From assembly GCA_028704515.1 (NCBI GenBank), contig JAQWFH010000002.1:1-64000 (forward strand): a stretch of 64,000 nt of DNA. The letters are read 5' to 3'. This DNA is from Eubacteriales bacterium (GTDB lineage Bacteria > Bacillota > Clostridia > Peptostreptococcales > Anaerovoracaceae). A program made the position numbers and the translations under genes. The notes beneath the pieces are model-generated. The model saw nothing but the letters and a program-made list of their open reading frames with translations, had not been told where the DNA came from and searched no databases. This document shows, one piece after another, positions 7,852-16,589 of this stretch. Numbering within the stretch: position 1 is the stretch's first letter; every line of letters begins with the position of its first letter.

Positions 7852-9134
7852 CTTCACTTTTCCCTGACCTTTTACGAGCAGTCATCACCGATATTATGCT
7901 GATCCTTATATTGTCCACCATGGCAACTCCAAAGTACAAAAGCAAGACTTTGTATATTTTATCAACGGCCATTATACTGGTGGTAAATGTCAGCATTAAC
8001 TATTACTTTTATCTTTCGGAAAACTATACTGCCGTTTTTTATGCTGACTTTACTATGCTCATGATGATTGGAATTGTCCTAAAGCCCCTTTTTACAGACA
8101 AAATAATGCAGTGGTGCTTTAGCTATATTACGATGCTGAATATTTATGAAGCGGTGGTGTTTTTAAGTTACATATTTAGTGATATTTTCCCCAATCCGGC
8201 TTATGGAAATGTTTTTTTACGTTTGATTTTATTTTTGGTTATCGTAGTTGTGTTTCACAAGTGGGTTTCAAAGCCATATCGCAGCGTGTTGGATTACTGG
8301 TACATCTATATACTGCCCATTGTCACGCTGCAGGCTTGCTTTTTAGGATATTTATTCGGCGGCAACATTGAGGAAATGCTGGTAAATAACTATATACCAC
8401 TCATGCTTCTCGTCCTCTTGGGCTTGTCAATATATGTTGCTATCATTCACTCCCTCAAAACCATAACGAAGCAATATGTTATGCGTGAGGCAAATCAAAA
8501 GATGCAGGCGGAGCGGGAGTATCTGCAACTGGCCGCCGGCAATATGTCTCAGAGGCTGGAGCTCATGGAGGAAGTATCGGCACAGAACAGCCGCGCCGCC
8601 CATGACCGCCGCCACTTTAACAATGTGCTTTTAGGGCTTTTAGAGCAAGAGAAAACCGGTGAGGCCACTGCTTTGCTGCAAAATCAAAATCAAATGACGC
8701 AGAAAATCAGCAGGGTTTACTGCGAAAATCCCGCTGTCAACGCCGCTGTTTGCCACTATGCGGCACTCGCGGAGCAGGCGGGTATTTCCACAGAGATTGA
8801 ACTGGATATTCCAAGAGAGCTAACCGTGGATTCCCTGGAGTTTTCCATGGTGGTGTCAAACCTTTTGGAAAATGCAATTCAGGCCCATGGAAGGATTACC
8901 GATGACACAAAACTTTATCTCCGTTTTGCCTGTAAAAGCGTGGGGCGGCTCTTGCTGGAGATGGAAAACCCCTGTGGGTCGGATACCGCCCTTGATGAAA
9001 ACGGCTATCCTTTTGCCAACCAAAAAGATCACGGCATCGGCAGTAAGAGTGTCATTGCTTTTGCAAAAAAATATGACGGAGAGCTGATTTATAACATCGA
9101 AAACGGTGTTTTTCGGGTGCGCCTGTTGGTGTGA
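7848..9134 (+). CDS. GHKL-type sensor histidine kinase (AgrC-like)
   Basis: Membrane histidine kinase of 428 residues. The first 210 residues contain about six hydrophobic segments, the sensing part. A helix follows with phospho-acceptor motif HDRRHFNN (His near residue 252), then a GHKL ATPase with N-box SNLLENAIQA (near 337) and G-box HGIGSKS (near 392). Kinases of this class pair with LytTR regulators and often sense secreted peptides. No AgrB processing protease or AgrD-type peptide gene is visible within the window, so the signal is unknown. Confidence 0.88.
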   Translation: MTSLFPDLLRAVITDIMLILILSTMATPKYKSKTLYILSTAIILVVNVSINYYFYLSENYTAVFYADFTMLMMIGIVLKPLFTDKIMQWCFSYITMLNIYEAVVFLSYIFSDIFPNPAYGNVFLRLILFLVIVVVFHKWVSKPYRSVLDYWYIYILPIVTLQACFLGYLFGGNIEEMLVNNYIPLMLLVLLGLSIYVAIIHSLKTITKQYVMREANQKMQAEREYLQLAAGNMSQRLELMEEVSAQNSRAAHDRRHFNNVLLGLLEQEKTGEATALLQNQNQMTQKISRVYCENPAVNAAVCHYAALAEQAGISTEIELDIPRELTVDSLEFSMVVSNLLENAIQAHGRITDDTKLYLRFACKSVGRLLLEMENPCGSDTALDENGYPFANQKDHGIGSKSVIAFAKKYDGELIYNIENGVFRVRLLV

Positions 9135-9178
9135 GATAACGGAGATTTCCGTTTGTCAAGAGCAAATTTCAATTAAAT

Positions 9179-9220
9179 ATGAGCTTTTTAAGTGTAAAAA
9201 TGAGCCTTTTAAGTGTAAAG
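9179..9220 (+). repeat. Tandem 21-bp repeat, candidate LytTR binding site
   Basis: Two copies of ATGAGCTTTTTAAGTGTAAA-like sequence lie head to tail with a period of exactly 21 bases (AAGTGT at 9190 and at 9211). LytTR domains typically bind two direct repeats about two helical turns apart, so this is a plausible site for the regulator encoded just upstream. The second copy also forms the terminator stem, so the duplication may instead be a by-product of hairpin evolution. Confidence 0.4.
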
Positions 9221-9234
9221 GCTCATTTTTTCTT
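9200..9234 (+). terminator. Intrinsic terminator after the kinase gene
   Basis: ATGAGCCTTT (9200-9209) pairs with AAAGGCTCAT (9217-9226) around a seven-base loop, followed by TTTTTTCTTTTT. It ends the HTH-regulator-kinase transcript and separates it from the surface-protein operon. Confidence 0.85.
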
Positions 9235-9307
9235 TTTCTCGTGGTAACCTCTTGGCTGTAACTTGTAGAAAAATCTGCATACTTTTCAGCGAAAGGAGCG
9301 TGATAGT

Positions 9308-9529
9308 ATGGAAAATCGTCGGCGCAGGCAGGAGGATACGCCCCTTTCTGCCCCCAATGCAGAGGGCAATGTATGGCCCAAGCAGGTTTGTCCGGCTTTT
9401 GAGCCGAGAGCCGATACACCGGAGGGCTTACAGCAGTGCTGGTATTGCCGGTGTGCCGATTTTCATTTGGACAAGCCCCGTTCGCTGGATGTGGGCGTAT
9501 GCTACTGGCCGAAAAAAATATCAAAATAG
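9308..9529 (+). CDS. Small Cys-rich protein of unknown function
   Basis: Protein of 73 residues, not recognised. A strong site (AAAGGAG) precedes ATG 9308. The second half holds four cysteines, CWYCRC near residues 44-49 and one in VGVCYWP, plus conserved-looking aromatic and acidic residues, which suggests a small metal-binding fold. There is an earlier single Cys near 28. No signal peptide or membrane segment. The stop overlaps the ribosome-binding site of the giant surface protein, so the two genes are translated from one message and may be functionally linked. Confidence 0.6.
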   Translation: MENRRRRQEDTPLSAPNAEGNVWPKQVCPAFEPRADTPEGLQQCWYCRCADFHLDKPRSLDVGVCYWPKKISK

Positions 9530-9544
9530 GAGGATAAAGATAAC

Positions 9545-12500
9545 GTGAGAAAAAGAATTTTAAGTATTTGGCTCTCGGTGTGCATGGTTCTGACCATGTT
9601 GCCGATTTCGGCTATGGCGAAAGAAGCCGACGCTTCAATCGGTACAAACGGAGAAATTATCGCATTTACACCGCTTGGCGAAACAGAAATATCGGTACCG
9701 ACCGGTACAGCAATTGAGGACTTGGGGCTGCCTGAAACTCTGACGGCAACGGTGAGGATAGCCGTAACTGCTGATAGCAGCACCGCGGAGGAATCCGTAC
9801 AGGATTCAGGAAACCCAGACAATTTGACAGAGGCAACTCCCGTTTCTGCCACTCCGACAGGCTCCGGCGAACAGGCAAAGGCAGACGAGACGACGGAGCC
9901 CGAATGGAACATCACAACCTCGGATATCCCGGTTACATGGACATCAGAGCCGAAATATGACATGGATGCCGAGGGCGATTATGTATTTACGCCGGTCATA
10001 GAGGACCACACGGTCAGTGCCGATCTGCCGGAAATTACCGTGACGGTGGGCGCGCAGCCACTTATGATGGCGCTGCGGACAGGTACCCCTGACACCTACG
10101 GCGACTTTTCGGTCAGCATAGACGAATCTGGCGAGGCGCCGACATTCGACGAAAGCAGCGAGACACTTACCTTTAGTGTGGCGGGTGAATATACCGTTGG
10201 CATGGCGGATGGAAAGACTTCCACTACCAACCGCATCGAGGTCACCTCGGCGGCGAACATCACCCTTGACGGCGTGAACATCGACGTGAGCGGTACTGAA
10301 AACGCGGCGGCATTCAAAATTACCGACACTGCCGGTGCGGTGAATATCACCCTTGCCGACGGCAGCGTGAACACATTGAAAAGTGGTAAATACTGTGCCG
10401 GCTTGCAAAAGGACACGACGGCAGAGGGAACCATGCTCACCATTGGCGGCACAGGCACACTAAACGCGACCAGCGGAGGCTTTGCTGCAGGCATCGGCGG
10501 CAGTAATGCCAAAAATGGCAGCTATATTACCATCAGCGGTGGAAGGATTACCGCCACCGGAAACGGTGCGGGCATTGGGGGCGGCATTAGTGCCAGCGGC
10601 AACCATATTGTCATCAGCGGCGGTACGGTTACCACACGGGGCGGCTACATGGCCGCAGGTATTGGCGGCGGCCATGGCGGCGACGGCAGGTACATCACCA
10701 TCAGCGGCGGTACGGTTACCGCAGAGGGCGGTGATTTAAGTGTGGGCATTGGCGCAGGCACTGACGGAGTAAGTAGCAACATCACCATCAGCGGAGGCTC
10801 AGTCAATGCCTACTGCTACAGTGGCAACGCCATCGGTGCAACGCCTACTAACGGTGCAGACACGCCTGTAAATGTTTACAAGGTCGTTATTCCCATTACA
10901 GGCGATACAACTGGCGGTGTGGATATCAGTTCTATGACCTTTACCAGCGGCGGCAATGCCTATATCTACAATATGTTTGGCGCAAAAAGCATTTTGGATA
11001 GCGGCGTGGGCAAGGTATATGTCTATCTGCCCGGCTCAAGCGAAGGAATTGCGGCAACGGCAAGCTACGGCGGAGTGACCTATTCCGGCGGCGTGACAAG
11101 CAGTGCGACAACGCTGACGCCCCCGGCCCCTCAAGCCCAATGGGGCGTGGCAGGAAGCGGCGGCGCCAAGCCGACAGCGTGGACACAAGGAACACTGGCC
11201 GACGCCATGAGCTATGCCAATAGCTTAGCAAGCGGTACGGCATATATTCAGCTCCTGTCTGACGTGAATCTTAACGCGGCGCTGGACTTTGTGTCGGGCA
11301 AGACCACCATCCTCGATTTAAACGGCAAGAAAATCGACCGTGGGCTGACGGCAGCAATTTCAGACGGCAATGTGGTCAATATCAATGGCAACCTGACCCT
11401 CAAAGACAGCAGCACGGCTATTGTTGCAAACCAAGGCAAAATCACCGGCGGTTTCTCCTCCGGTCCCGCTTCTACCTACGTCTACAACGGCGGCTGTGTT
11501 GACGTCAATAACCATGCCAGCTTCACGATGACGGGCGGCAATATCACCGGTAATAAGTCCACAAACAGTAGCCCAGGCGGTGGCGGCGTTTATGTCGATC
11601 AATATGGCAGTTTTATCATGACAGGCGGCAGCATCGACAACAACGAAGCGTTATACTGGGGCGGGGGTATCTATGCAAACGGCAGTTTTACCATGCTGGG
11701 CGGCAGTATCACCGGCAATAAGAGCAAAAATGGCGGCGTCTACTTTGCTTCAAACTTCACTGTAGGCGGTGCGACCGTGATTGATGATAACCAAACGACC
11801 GATGAAATACCCGTCGAGCGTAACGTGATGCTGGTTAACGATACGATTTCGGTGCATAGCGGGACGCCCCTCACCACCGGCGCATTTATCGGTGTGACCG
11901 CAAACTCCGCGCCCACAAGCGGCCTCCCGGTCAATGTCACAGGCACAAACTCCAACGATTACAGCAGCTATTTCTTCAGCGATAACAGCGGATACATGAT
12001 CCAAAATAGCGCAAGCAACGTGGTGCAGCTCGCGGTACTCGCACCCGTCATCGGCCCATTGACCATTTCCGATTCCTTTACAGCGGGGCATAACCTTGCT
12101 CTGAGCGACCTTGATGGTTATAAGCCAAGCATAACGAATAACGGGGTTACGATTACAGCGCAAGGCTGGCAGCAATGCGTTGAATTCGGCACTTCCTCTA
12201 GCGGTTGGTCAAATTGGTCGGCTGGAGTGCTTTCACCCGACACCGGAAGCACCTATAAGCTGCGCTATTACGCAACTTATTCGGACGGCACAGTTTACTC
12301 CAACGAAGTGACGCTTAACGTAGTCGGCAACACAACCTCCCTTGCGCTGACGGCAACGCCCGAAAGTCCACAGAACACGGGAACGCCCATCACCTTGACC
12401 GCAACTCTCACGGGCTTTTTTCCAGGAACCAGTGTCAGTGGGCAGGCAATTATCTTTAAGAACGGAGGATCGTCCTGCGGCAATGCAGCCCTAAACGCCG

Positions 12501-14773
12501 CTGGCGTGGCTGTATTTTCCTGGACGCCTCCCGGCACGGGAACCTATTCCCTAACTGCTGAATATTACGGCTCTCTTTACAACACCGCTGCCGCTTCAAG
12601 TGCTGTCAGCTACACGGTGGTGGTTGATTCGGATACTGAGGCCGTCACTGCGGCAAAAACCGCTCTGATTGACGGAAGTGTCAATGTGGCTTTCGGTGCA
12701 TCGCAGGCTGATAAAACAGCCGCCGTGCAAGCCTATGTGAACGGCCTGCTTACCGGGGATGTCACCGGGGTAACCGCAATCGTTACCTACAACAGCAGTA
12801 CCGGGAAGTATGATGTTGCCATCTCCAAAGGCAGTGTGAACGACACCAAGAGCCTTTCCATGACCGTGAACATCGCACCCGACCCGGATATTGCAATCGT
12901 CGCTGTGGCGAAAACCGCTGCGCAGGGTGCGAGCTATTCCAATATGACTCAAGCTGCTGCAACGGATGAGAATGCTATTGAAACGGCACTGAAAAATACT
13001 GCGGTAACGGCAGTCAACAGCAGCGATATTACAATTACTATAGACAAATACAGCTACATCCCGCCGATTGCGGGAACTTCCGCAAATCCCGGCGGTACGA
13101 ACGGCAGCTATACCTTTACCGTTATGGTATCCAAAGGCACTCAAAGCGAGACAACCGAGCAGAAAACCATTACCATCACGGCAACGCCTTATACAGGAGG
13201 AACTGGCGGTGGCGGCTCGAATGGCGGCGGCTCCACAACCCCTCCGTCCACCAAGCCAACCGAGCCGGTCACCGGCAGCACAGAAAACAAGGCCGCGGTG
13301 GACGATAAGGGCAACGCCAGCGTCAGTCTGACCGACAAAAACATCACAGATGCCATTGCAGACGCAAAGGCAGAAGCGGCAAAAAAAGGCGTGAACGCAG
13401 GCGACATCACAGCGGTGATCCATGTCACCACCAGCGGTAAGAACGCAGACACCGTGACAGTCAATCTACCCAAGACCACACAGGAGCAGGTCATCGGCAA
13501 CAAGATTGCCAGCGTTCAGCTTGTCATTGACCGTCCCGACCTTACCATTGGCATTGACCTTGCGGCGGTAACGGAGATCAACCGGCAGGCAAAGGCCGAC
13601 GTCCAGCTTTCTGCCACTCGCATGGACAATACAAAACTGTCCGGCAATGCAAAGGCCGCCATCGGCAACCGGCCTGCATATGACCTCAACGCACTCTACG
13701 GCAGCGGCAAGTCCGTGACCGACTTTGGCAAGGGAAGCGTCAGCGTGGAGATTCCTTATACTCTGCAAAAGGGTGAAATCGCGGGCAACGTCTACGCCGT
13801 CTATGTGGATGGTAATGGCAAAGTGACCTACCTTACCGATTCCAGCTACGATGCAAAACGCGGGACGGTGATGTTTTCCACCAATCACTTCTCCACTTAT
13901 GGCGTAGCCTACAAAGCCAGCTTCAAATTTACCGACATCAATGGTCATTGGGCAAAGGACGATATCCTCTTTGTCGCAAACCGTGGCCTTATGACTGGCA
14001 CCGGCGCCACCACGTTCAGCCCCAACGGTTCCATGACACGGGGTATGTTTGTAACAGCACTCGGACGTTTGGCAGATGCCGACATCAGCATCTATAAGCA
14101 GTCGAGCTTCACCGACGTAAAAGCCGACGCCTACTACAGGGGCTATATCGAATGGGGCGTGAAAAACAACATTCTGGTCGGCATCGGCGGCGGCAAGTTC
14201 GACCCGGACGGTCTTGTGACCCGTGAGCAGATGGCGGTTATTATGGACAGATATGCCACGGCTATCGGGTTCAAGCTGCCGGAAGTTCACGCACAGAACA
14301 CCTTTGCCGATAACACCAAAATTGGTGCGTGGGCGGCTCCTTCCGTAAAACGCATCCAGATGGCAGGCATCATCCAAGGCAAGGGCAACAATCTCTATGA
14401 TCCGCAGGGAACGGCTACCCGTGCCGAGGTGTCAGCCGTTATGCGCCGCTTTGTGGAGCTGGCGATTTTCAGTGATACCGCGCAGGGCTGGTCAATGAAT
14501 GACAGCGGTCAGTGGATGTATTACGAAAACGGCAAACCCATCATTGGAAAAAAGGACATCGGCGGCACAACCTATACCTTTGACCAGTACGGCGTGACGA
14601 CAGATGTGCCGAAAGGTCGGACGTATGCCACCTATACGGTACAGCGAGGCGACAGCTTTTGGGCGATTGCCCGTAAGTTCAACTGCACAATGGCCGAATT
14701 GGAACGGCTGAACAATAAGAGCAGATTCTCCCTCATCCACCCCGGCGATGTACTCCGGGTGCCGGAGAAGTAA
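9545..14773 (+). CDS. Giant modular surface protein with beta-helix, Ig-like, SLH, wall-binding and LysM modules
   Basis: Secreted protein of 1742 residues. GTG 9545 has GGAGG eleven bases upstream and gives a signal peptide (MRKRILSIWLSVCMVLTMLP, cleavage after SAMA). Modules in order: an Ig-like region (about 40-170); ISGGTVT-type beta-helix repeats (180-430); a second repeat region with GGSITGNKS units (600-730); a bacterial Ig-like domain (930-1030); two alpha-helical repeats with AVTAAKTAL and DIAIVAVAKTA motifs (1030-1220); a Gly/Ser/Pro hinge (1222-1245); a domain shared with the protein at 2831; three SLH domains (1459, 1519, 1585 onward); a wall-binding repeat (1648-1690, WMYYENGKPI); and a C-terminal LysM (1697-1742). 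It should be anchored very firmly to the wall. Ligand unknown. Confidence 0.88.
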   Translation: MRKRILSIWLSVCMVLTMLPISAMAKEADASIGTNGEIIAFTPLGETEISVPTGTAIEDLGLPETLTATVRIAVTADSSTAEESVQDSGNPDNLTEATPVSATPTGSGEQAKADETTEPEWNITTSDIPVTWTSEPKYDMDAEGDYVFTPVIEDHTVSADLPEITVTVGAQPLMMALRTGTPDTYGDFSVSIDESGEAPTFDESSETLTFSVAGEYTVGMADGKTSTTNRIEVTSAANITLDGVNIDVSGTENAAAFKITDTAGAVNITLADGSVNTLKSGKYCAGLQKDTTAEGTMLTIGGTGTLNATSGGFAAGIGGSNAKNGSYITISGGRITATGNGAGIGGGISASGNHIVISGGTVTTRGGYMAAGIGGGHGGDGRYITISGGTVTAEGGDLSVGIGAGTDGVSSNITISGGSVNAYCYSGNAIGATPTNGADTPVNVYKVVIPITGDTTGGVDISSMTFTSGGNAYIYNMFGAKSILDSGVGKVYVYLPGSSEGIAATASYGGVTYSGGVTSSATTLTPPAPQAQWGVAGSGGAKPTAWTQGTLADAMSYANSLASGTAYIQLLSDVNLNAALDFVSGKTTILDLNGKKIDRGLTAAISDGNVVNINGNLTLKDSSTAIVANQGKITGGFSSGPASTYVYNGGCVDVNNHASFTMTGGNITGNKSTNSSPGGGGVYVDQYGSFIMTGGSIDNNEALYWGGGIYANGSFTMLGGSITGNKSKNGGVYFASNFTVGGATVIDDNQTTDEIPVERNVMLVNDTISVHSGTPLTTGAFIGVTANSAPTSGLPVNVTGTNSNDYSSYFFSDNSGYMIQNSASNVVQLAVLAPVIGPLTISDSFTAGHNLALSDLDGYKPSITNNGVTITAQGWQQCVEFGTSSSGWSNWSAGVLSPDTGSTYKLRYYATYSDGTVYSNEVTLNVVGNTTSLALTATPESPQNTGTPITLTATLTGFFPGTSVSGQAIIFKNGGSSCGNAALNAAGVAVFSWTPPGTGTYSLTAEYYGSLYNTAAASSAVSYTVVVDSDTEAVTAAKTALIDGSVNVAFGASQADKTAAVQAYVNGLLTGDVTGVTAIVTYNSSTGKYDVAISKGSVNDTKSLSMTVNIAPDPDIAIVAVAKTAAQGASYSNMTQAAATDENAIETALKNTAVTAVNSSDITITIDKYSYIPPIAGTSANPGGTNGSYTFTVMVSKGTQSETTEQKTITITATPYTGGTGGGGSNGGGSTTPPSTKPTEPVTGSTENKAAVDDKGNASVSLTDKNITDAIADAKAEAAKKGVNAGDITAVIHVTTSGKNADTVTVNLPKTTQEQVIGNKIASVQLVIDRPDLTIGIDLAAVTEINRQAKADVQLSATRMDNTKLSGNAKAAIGNRPAYDLNALYGSGKSVTDFGKGSVSVEIPYTLQKGEIAGNVYAVYVDGNGKVTYLTDSSYDAKRGTVMFSTNHFSTYGVAYKASFKFTDINGHWAKDDILFVANRGLMTGTGATTFSPNGSMTRGMFVTALGRLADADISIYKQSSFTDVKADAYYRGYIEWGVKNNILVGIGGGKFDPDGLVTREQMAVIMDRYATAIGFKLPEVHAQNTFADNTKIGAWAAPSVKRIQMAGIIQGKGNNLYDPQGTATRAEVSAVMRRFVELAIFSDTAQGWSMNDSGQWMYYENGKPIIGKKDIGGTTYTFDQYGVTTDVPKGRTYATYTVQRGDSFWAIARKFNCTMAELERLNNKSRFSLIHPGDVLRVPEK

Positions 14774-14817
14774 ACAGAAATAATAAATCAATAGGTCAAG
14801 GGGAACTTGACGAAAGC

Positions 14818-14866
14818 AAAGGAGAACGCCAGACACAGTCACGTGCCCGGCGTTCTCCTTTATTTA
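14818..14866. terminator. Bidirectional intrinsic terminator
   Basis: A 13-bp stem (14818-14830 with 14849-14861) closes an 18-base loop and is followed by TTTATTT on the plus strand. It ends the giant surface-protein transcript and, read on the minus strand, follows the TnpV gene. Confidence 0.85.
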
Positions 14867-15214
14867 GATACAGATTAGTTGGTATGTCACAATTTCATCT
14901 GCAATCATCTGTGTCTGTGTAGAGAGACGAATTCGCTCCATTGCATCTTCTTCCGGCATAGGGTGTGCTTTCAGATAATCTGCACGAATCCGTTCTGCCA
15001 TCTCAAAAGCAGTCTCGTCAACTTTCGCACAATGCGCTGCCAGTTTGCCGGTCAGAAGCAATTCACGATACAATCCCGGCTTTTGTTCGTGCAGATAGCT
15101 TAAACGAAGCCGTCCATACTTTCCTAAACCGTCAAGTTCGGATTTTCCGTCAATTTCAATGTTTGGGTACAATAACCCATCAATCTCTGTGTATTCAAAT
15201 TCAAACTTTTCCAT
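14864..15214 (-). CDS. tnpV: TnpV-family transposon protein
   Basis: Protein of 116 residues matching the TnpV family of clostridial transposons: the core LGKYGRLRLSYLHEQKPGLY followed by RELLLTGKLAAH is characteristic. The role of TnpV is not established; it is carried as a passenger gene on Tn4451-like and other mobilisable elements. ATG 15214 follows GGAGG at a good distance. It is the last gene of the G+C-rich accessory region; the uraA gene begins the core 43 bases beyond its start. Confidence 0.8.
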   Translation of the reverse strand: MEKFEFEYTEIDGLLYPNIEIDGKSELDGLGKYGRLRLSYLHEQKPGLYRELLLTGKLAAHCAKVDETAFEMAERIRADYLKAHPMPEEDAMERIRLSTQTQMIADEIVTYQLICI

Positions 15215-15257
15215 AAAGCAAATCCTCCAATAGGAAGGTTTTTATAGTTATGCTTTT

Positions 15258-16553
15258 TTATTTCAAATAATCTGGCTCATCCGTATCATTTGCGATTCCG
15301 AGTTTATCGACAATAAAGAATGAAACCCCGAGGGAGATTCCCACGATTGTTGCAAGGCACATACCTGTGAGCTTTACGTCTCCTATTTGTATAAATGCGC
15401 CCGAAAGCCCCGTTACCAAAACAATTGCTGTCATTGCAAGGTTTCTGGCTTTGCCGTAGTTTACTTTTCTGTCTACGATGAGTCTTATTCCCGATGCCGC
15501 TATCATGCCATAAAGCAGGAAGCTTACGCCACCCATTACAGGGCCTGGAATAGTGCTGATAAGTGCCGATGCAGGAGCAAAGAATGCCAGAAGTATCGAG
15601 AATACAGCCGCACCGCCTATGACCCATACGCTGTAAACCTTAGTGACTGCCATTACACCGATATTTTCTCCGTATGTAGTCGTAGGAACAGCTCCCGAAA
15701 GCCCCGAGAGCGTTGTCGATATTCCGTCGGCAAAAAGAGATCTGTGAAGCCCTGGATCTTTGAGAAGGTCTCTACCGACGATTTCACTCGTAACTACCTG
15801 ATGTCCGATGTGCTCCGAAATTACTGTGAGCGATGCAGGTATGATAATAAGTATAGCTGTGAGATTAAATATAGGGAAGGTGAAATTCGGCATTCCCAAA
15901 ATGTGAGATTCGGAAACAGCAGTGAAGTCCACAAGTCCAAATGCCATGGCAACAACATATCCCGTAACAATTGATATAAGGATTGCTATAGCCGCTGCAA
16001 ATCCCTTAAATATTACTTGTCCAACTACCGCAACCAATATAGTTATAAGAAAAACAGCTACAAACTTAGGGTTTATTGCCGTATATGTATCGCTTAAAAT
16101 CAGTCCGCCGTTGCTTGCTGCAGTGCCTGCAAGTTCAAGACCTATGAGTGCTACAACAGGCCCCATTGCTGCAGGAGGGAGAACTACATCTATCCAGCTT
16201 GTCCCCGCGAGCTTTATAAGACCTGCTACTATACAAAATATAATGCCTGTCATCACGAAGCCACCCAAGGCATACTCATAACCGAAGTCCGGGTCGTTGA
16301 TAAGGAGCAGCGCTGGCGATAAAAATGCGAAGCTCGATCCAAGATATGCCGGAGCTTTACCCTTCGTCACTGCGATAAAGATGAGGGTTCCGATTCCGTT
16401 CATCAAAAGTACAATAGATGCGTTGATTCCAAATAACCAAGGAACGAGTACCGAAGCACTAAACATTGCAAAAGTGTGCTGGATGCTGAGAGGAATTCCT
16501 TGAGAAAGAGGTACTCTTTCTTGGACCTGTATAATTTTTCTTTGCTTAGCCAT
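15258..16553 (-). CDS. uraA: Uracil/xanthine permease (NCS2 family)
   Basis: Integral membrane nucleobase transporter of 431 residues with 12-14 hydrophobic segments. The NCS2 signature is clear (AMGPVVALIGLELAG near residue 140, and TTTYGENIGVMAVT near 288). It is a proton-coupled uracil importer in this family and sits 36 bases after pyrR in the same transcript, under the PyrR attenuator, so it is expected to be switched off when UMP is plentiful. No clear terminator follows the stop; the accessory island begins there. Confidence 0.92.
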   Translation of the reverse strand: MAKQRKIIQVQERVPLSQGIPLSIQHTFAMFSASVLVPWLFGINASIVLLMNGIGTLIFIAVTKGKAPAYLGSSFAFLSPALLLINDPDFGYEYALGGFVMTGIIFCIVAGLIKLAGTSWIDVVLPPAAMGPVVALIGLELAGTAASNGGLILSDTYTAINPKFVAVFLITILVAVVGQVIFKGFAAAIAILISIVTGYVVAMAFGLVDFTAVSESHILGMPNFTFPIFNLTAILIIIPASLTVISEHIGHQVVTSEIVGRDLLKDPGLHRSLFADGISTTLSGLSGAVPTTTYGENIGVMAVTKVYSVWVIGGAAVFSILLAFFAPASALISTIPGPVMGGVSFLLYGMIAASGIRLIVDRKVNYGKARNLAMTAIVLVTGLSGAFIQIGDVKLTGMCLATIVGISLGVSFFIVDKLGIANDTDEPDYLK

Positions 16554-16589
16554 GTTGTTTCTTCTCCTATTACAATTATTTTCTATAGC

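Larger units (their letters stand above)
207..15245. mobile_element. Accessory island or composite of integrative-element remnants
   Basis: This stretch groups an IS1595-like transposase, a truncated DUF4368-type serine recombinase, a TnpV gene, a decayed XRE regulator, a two-component system and two giant SLH proteins. By eye its genes use far more G and C, especially at third positions, than the A/T-rich core genes that start at uraA. The limits are inferred: the right edge lies between the TnpV start and the uraA stop, and the left edge is outside the window or near its start. No attachment repeats were found, so this may be several overlapping insertions rather than one element. Confidence 0.55.

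Noticed and set aside
6850-9550. agrB/agrD-like peptide signal genes near the kinase
   Set aside because: No membrane protease or short peptide of the AgrD pattern is encoded nearby; the Cys-rich 73-aa protein has no leader or amphipathic helix of that type.
13466-14377. 303-codon minus-strand frame opposite the giant surface protein
   Set aside because: It is the shadow of a G+C-rich coding frame; the plus strand encodes clear SLH domains across it.
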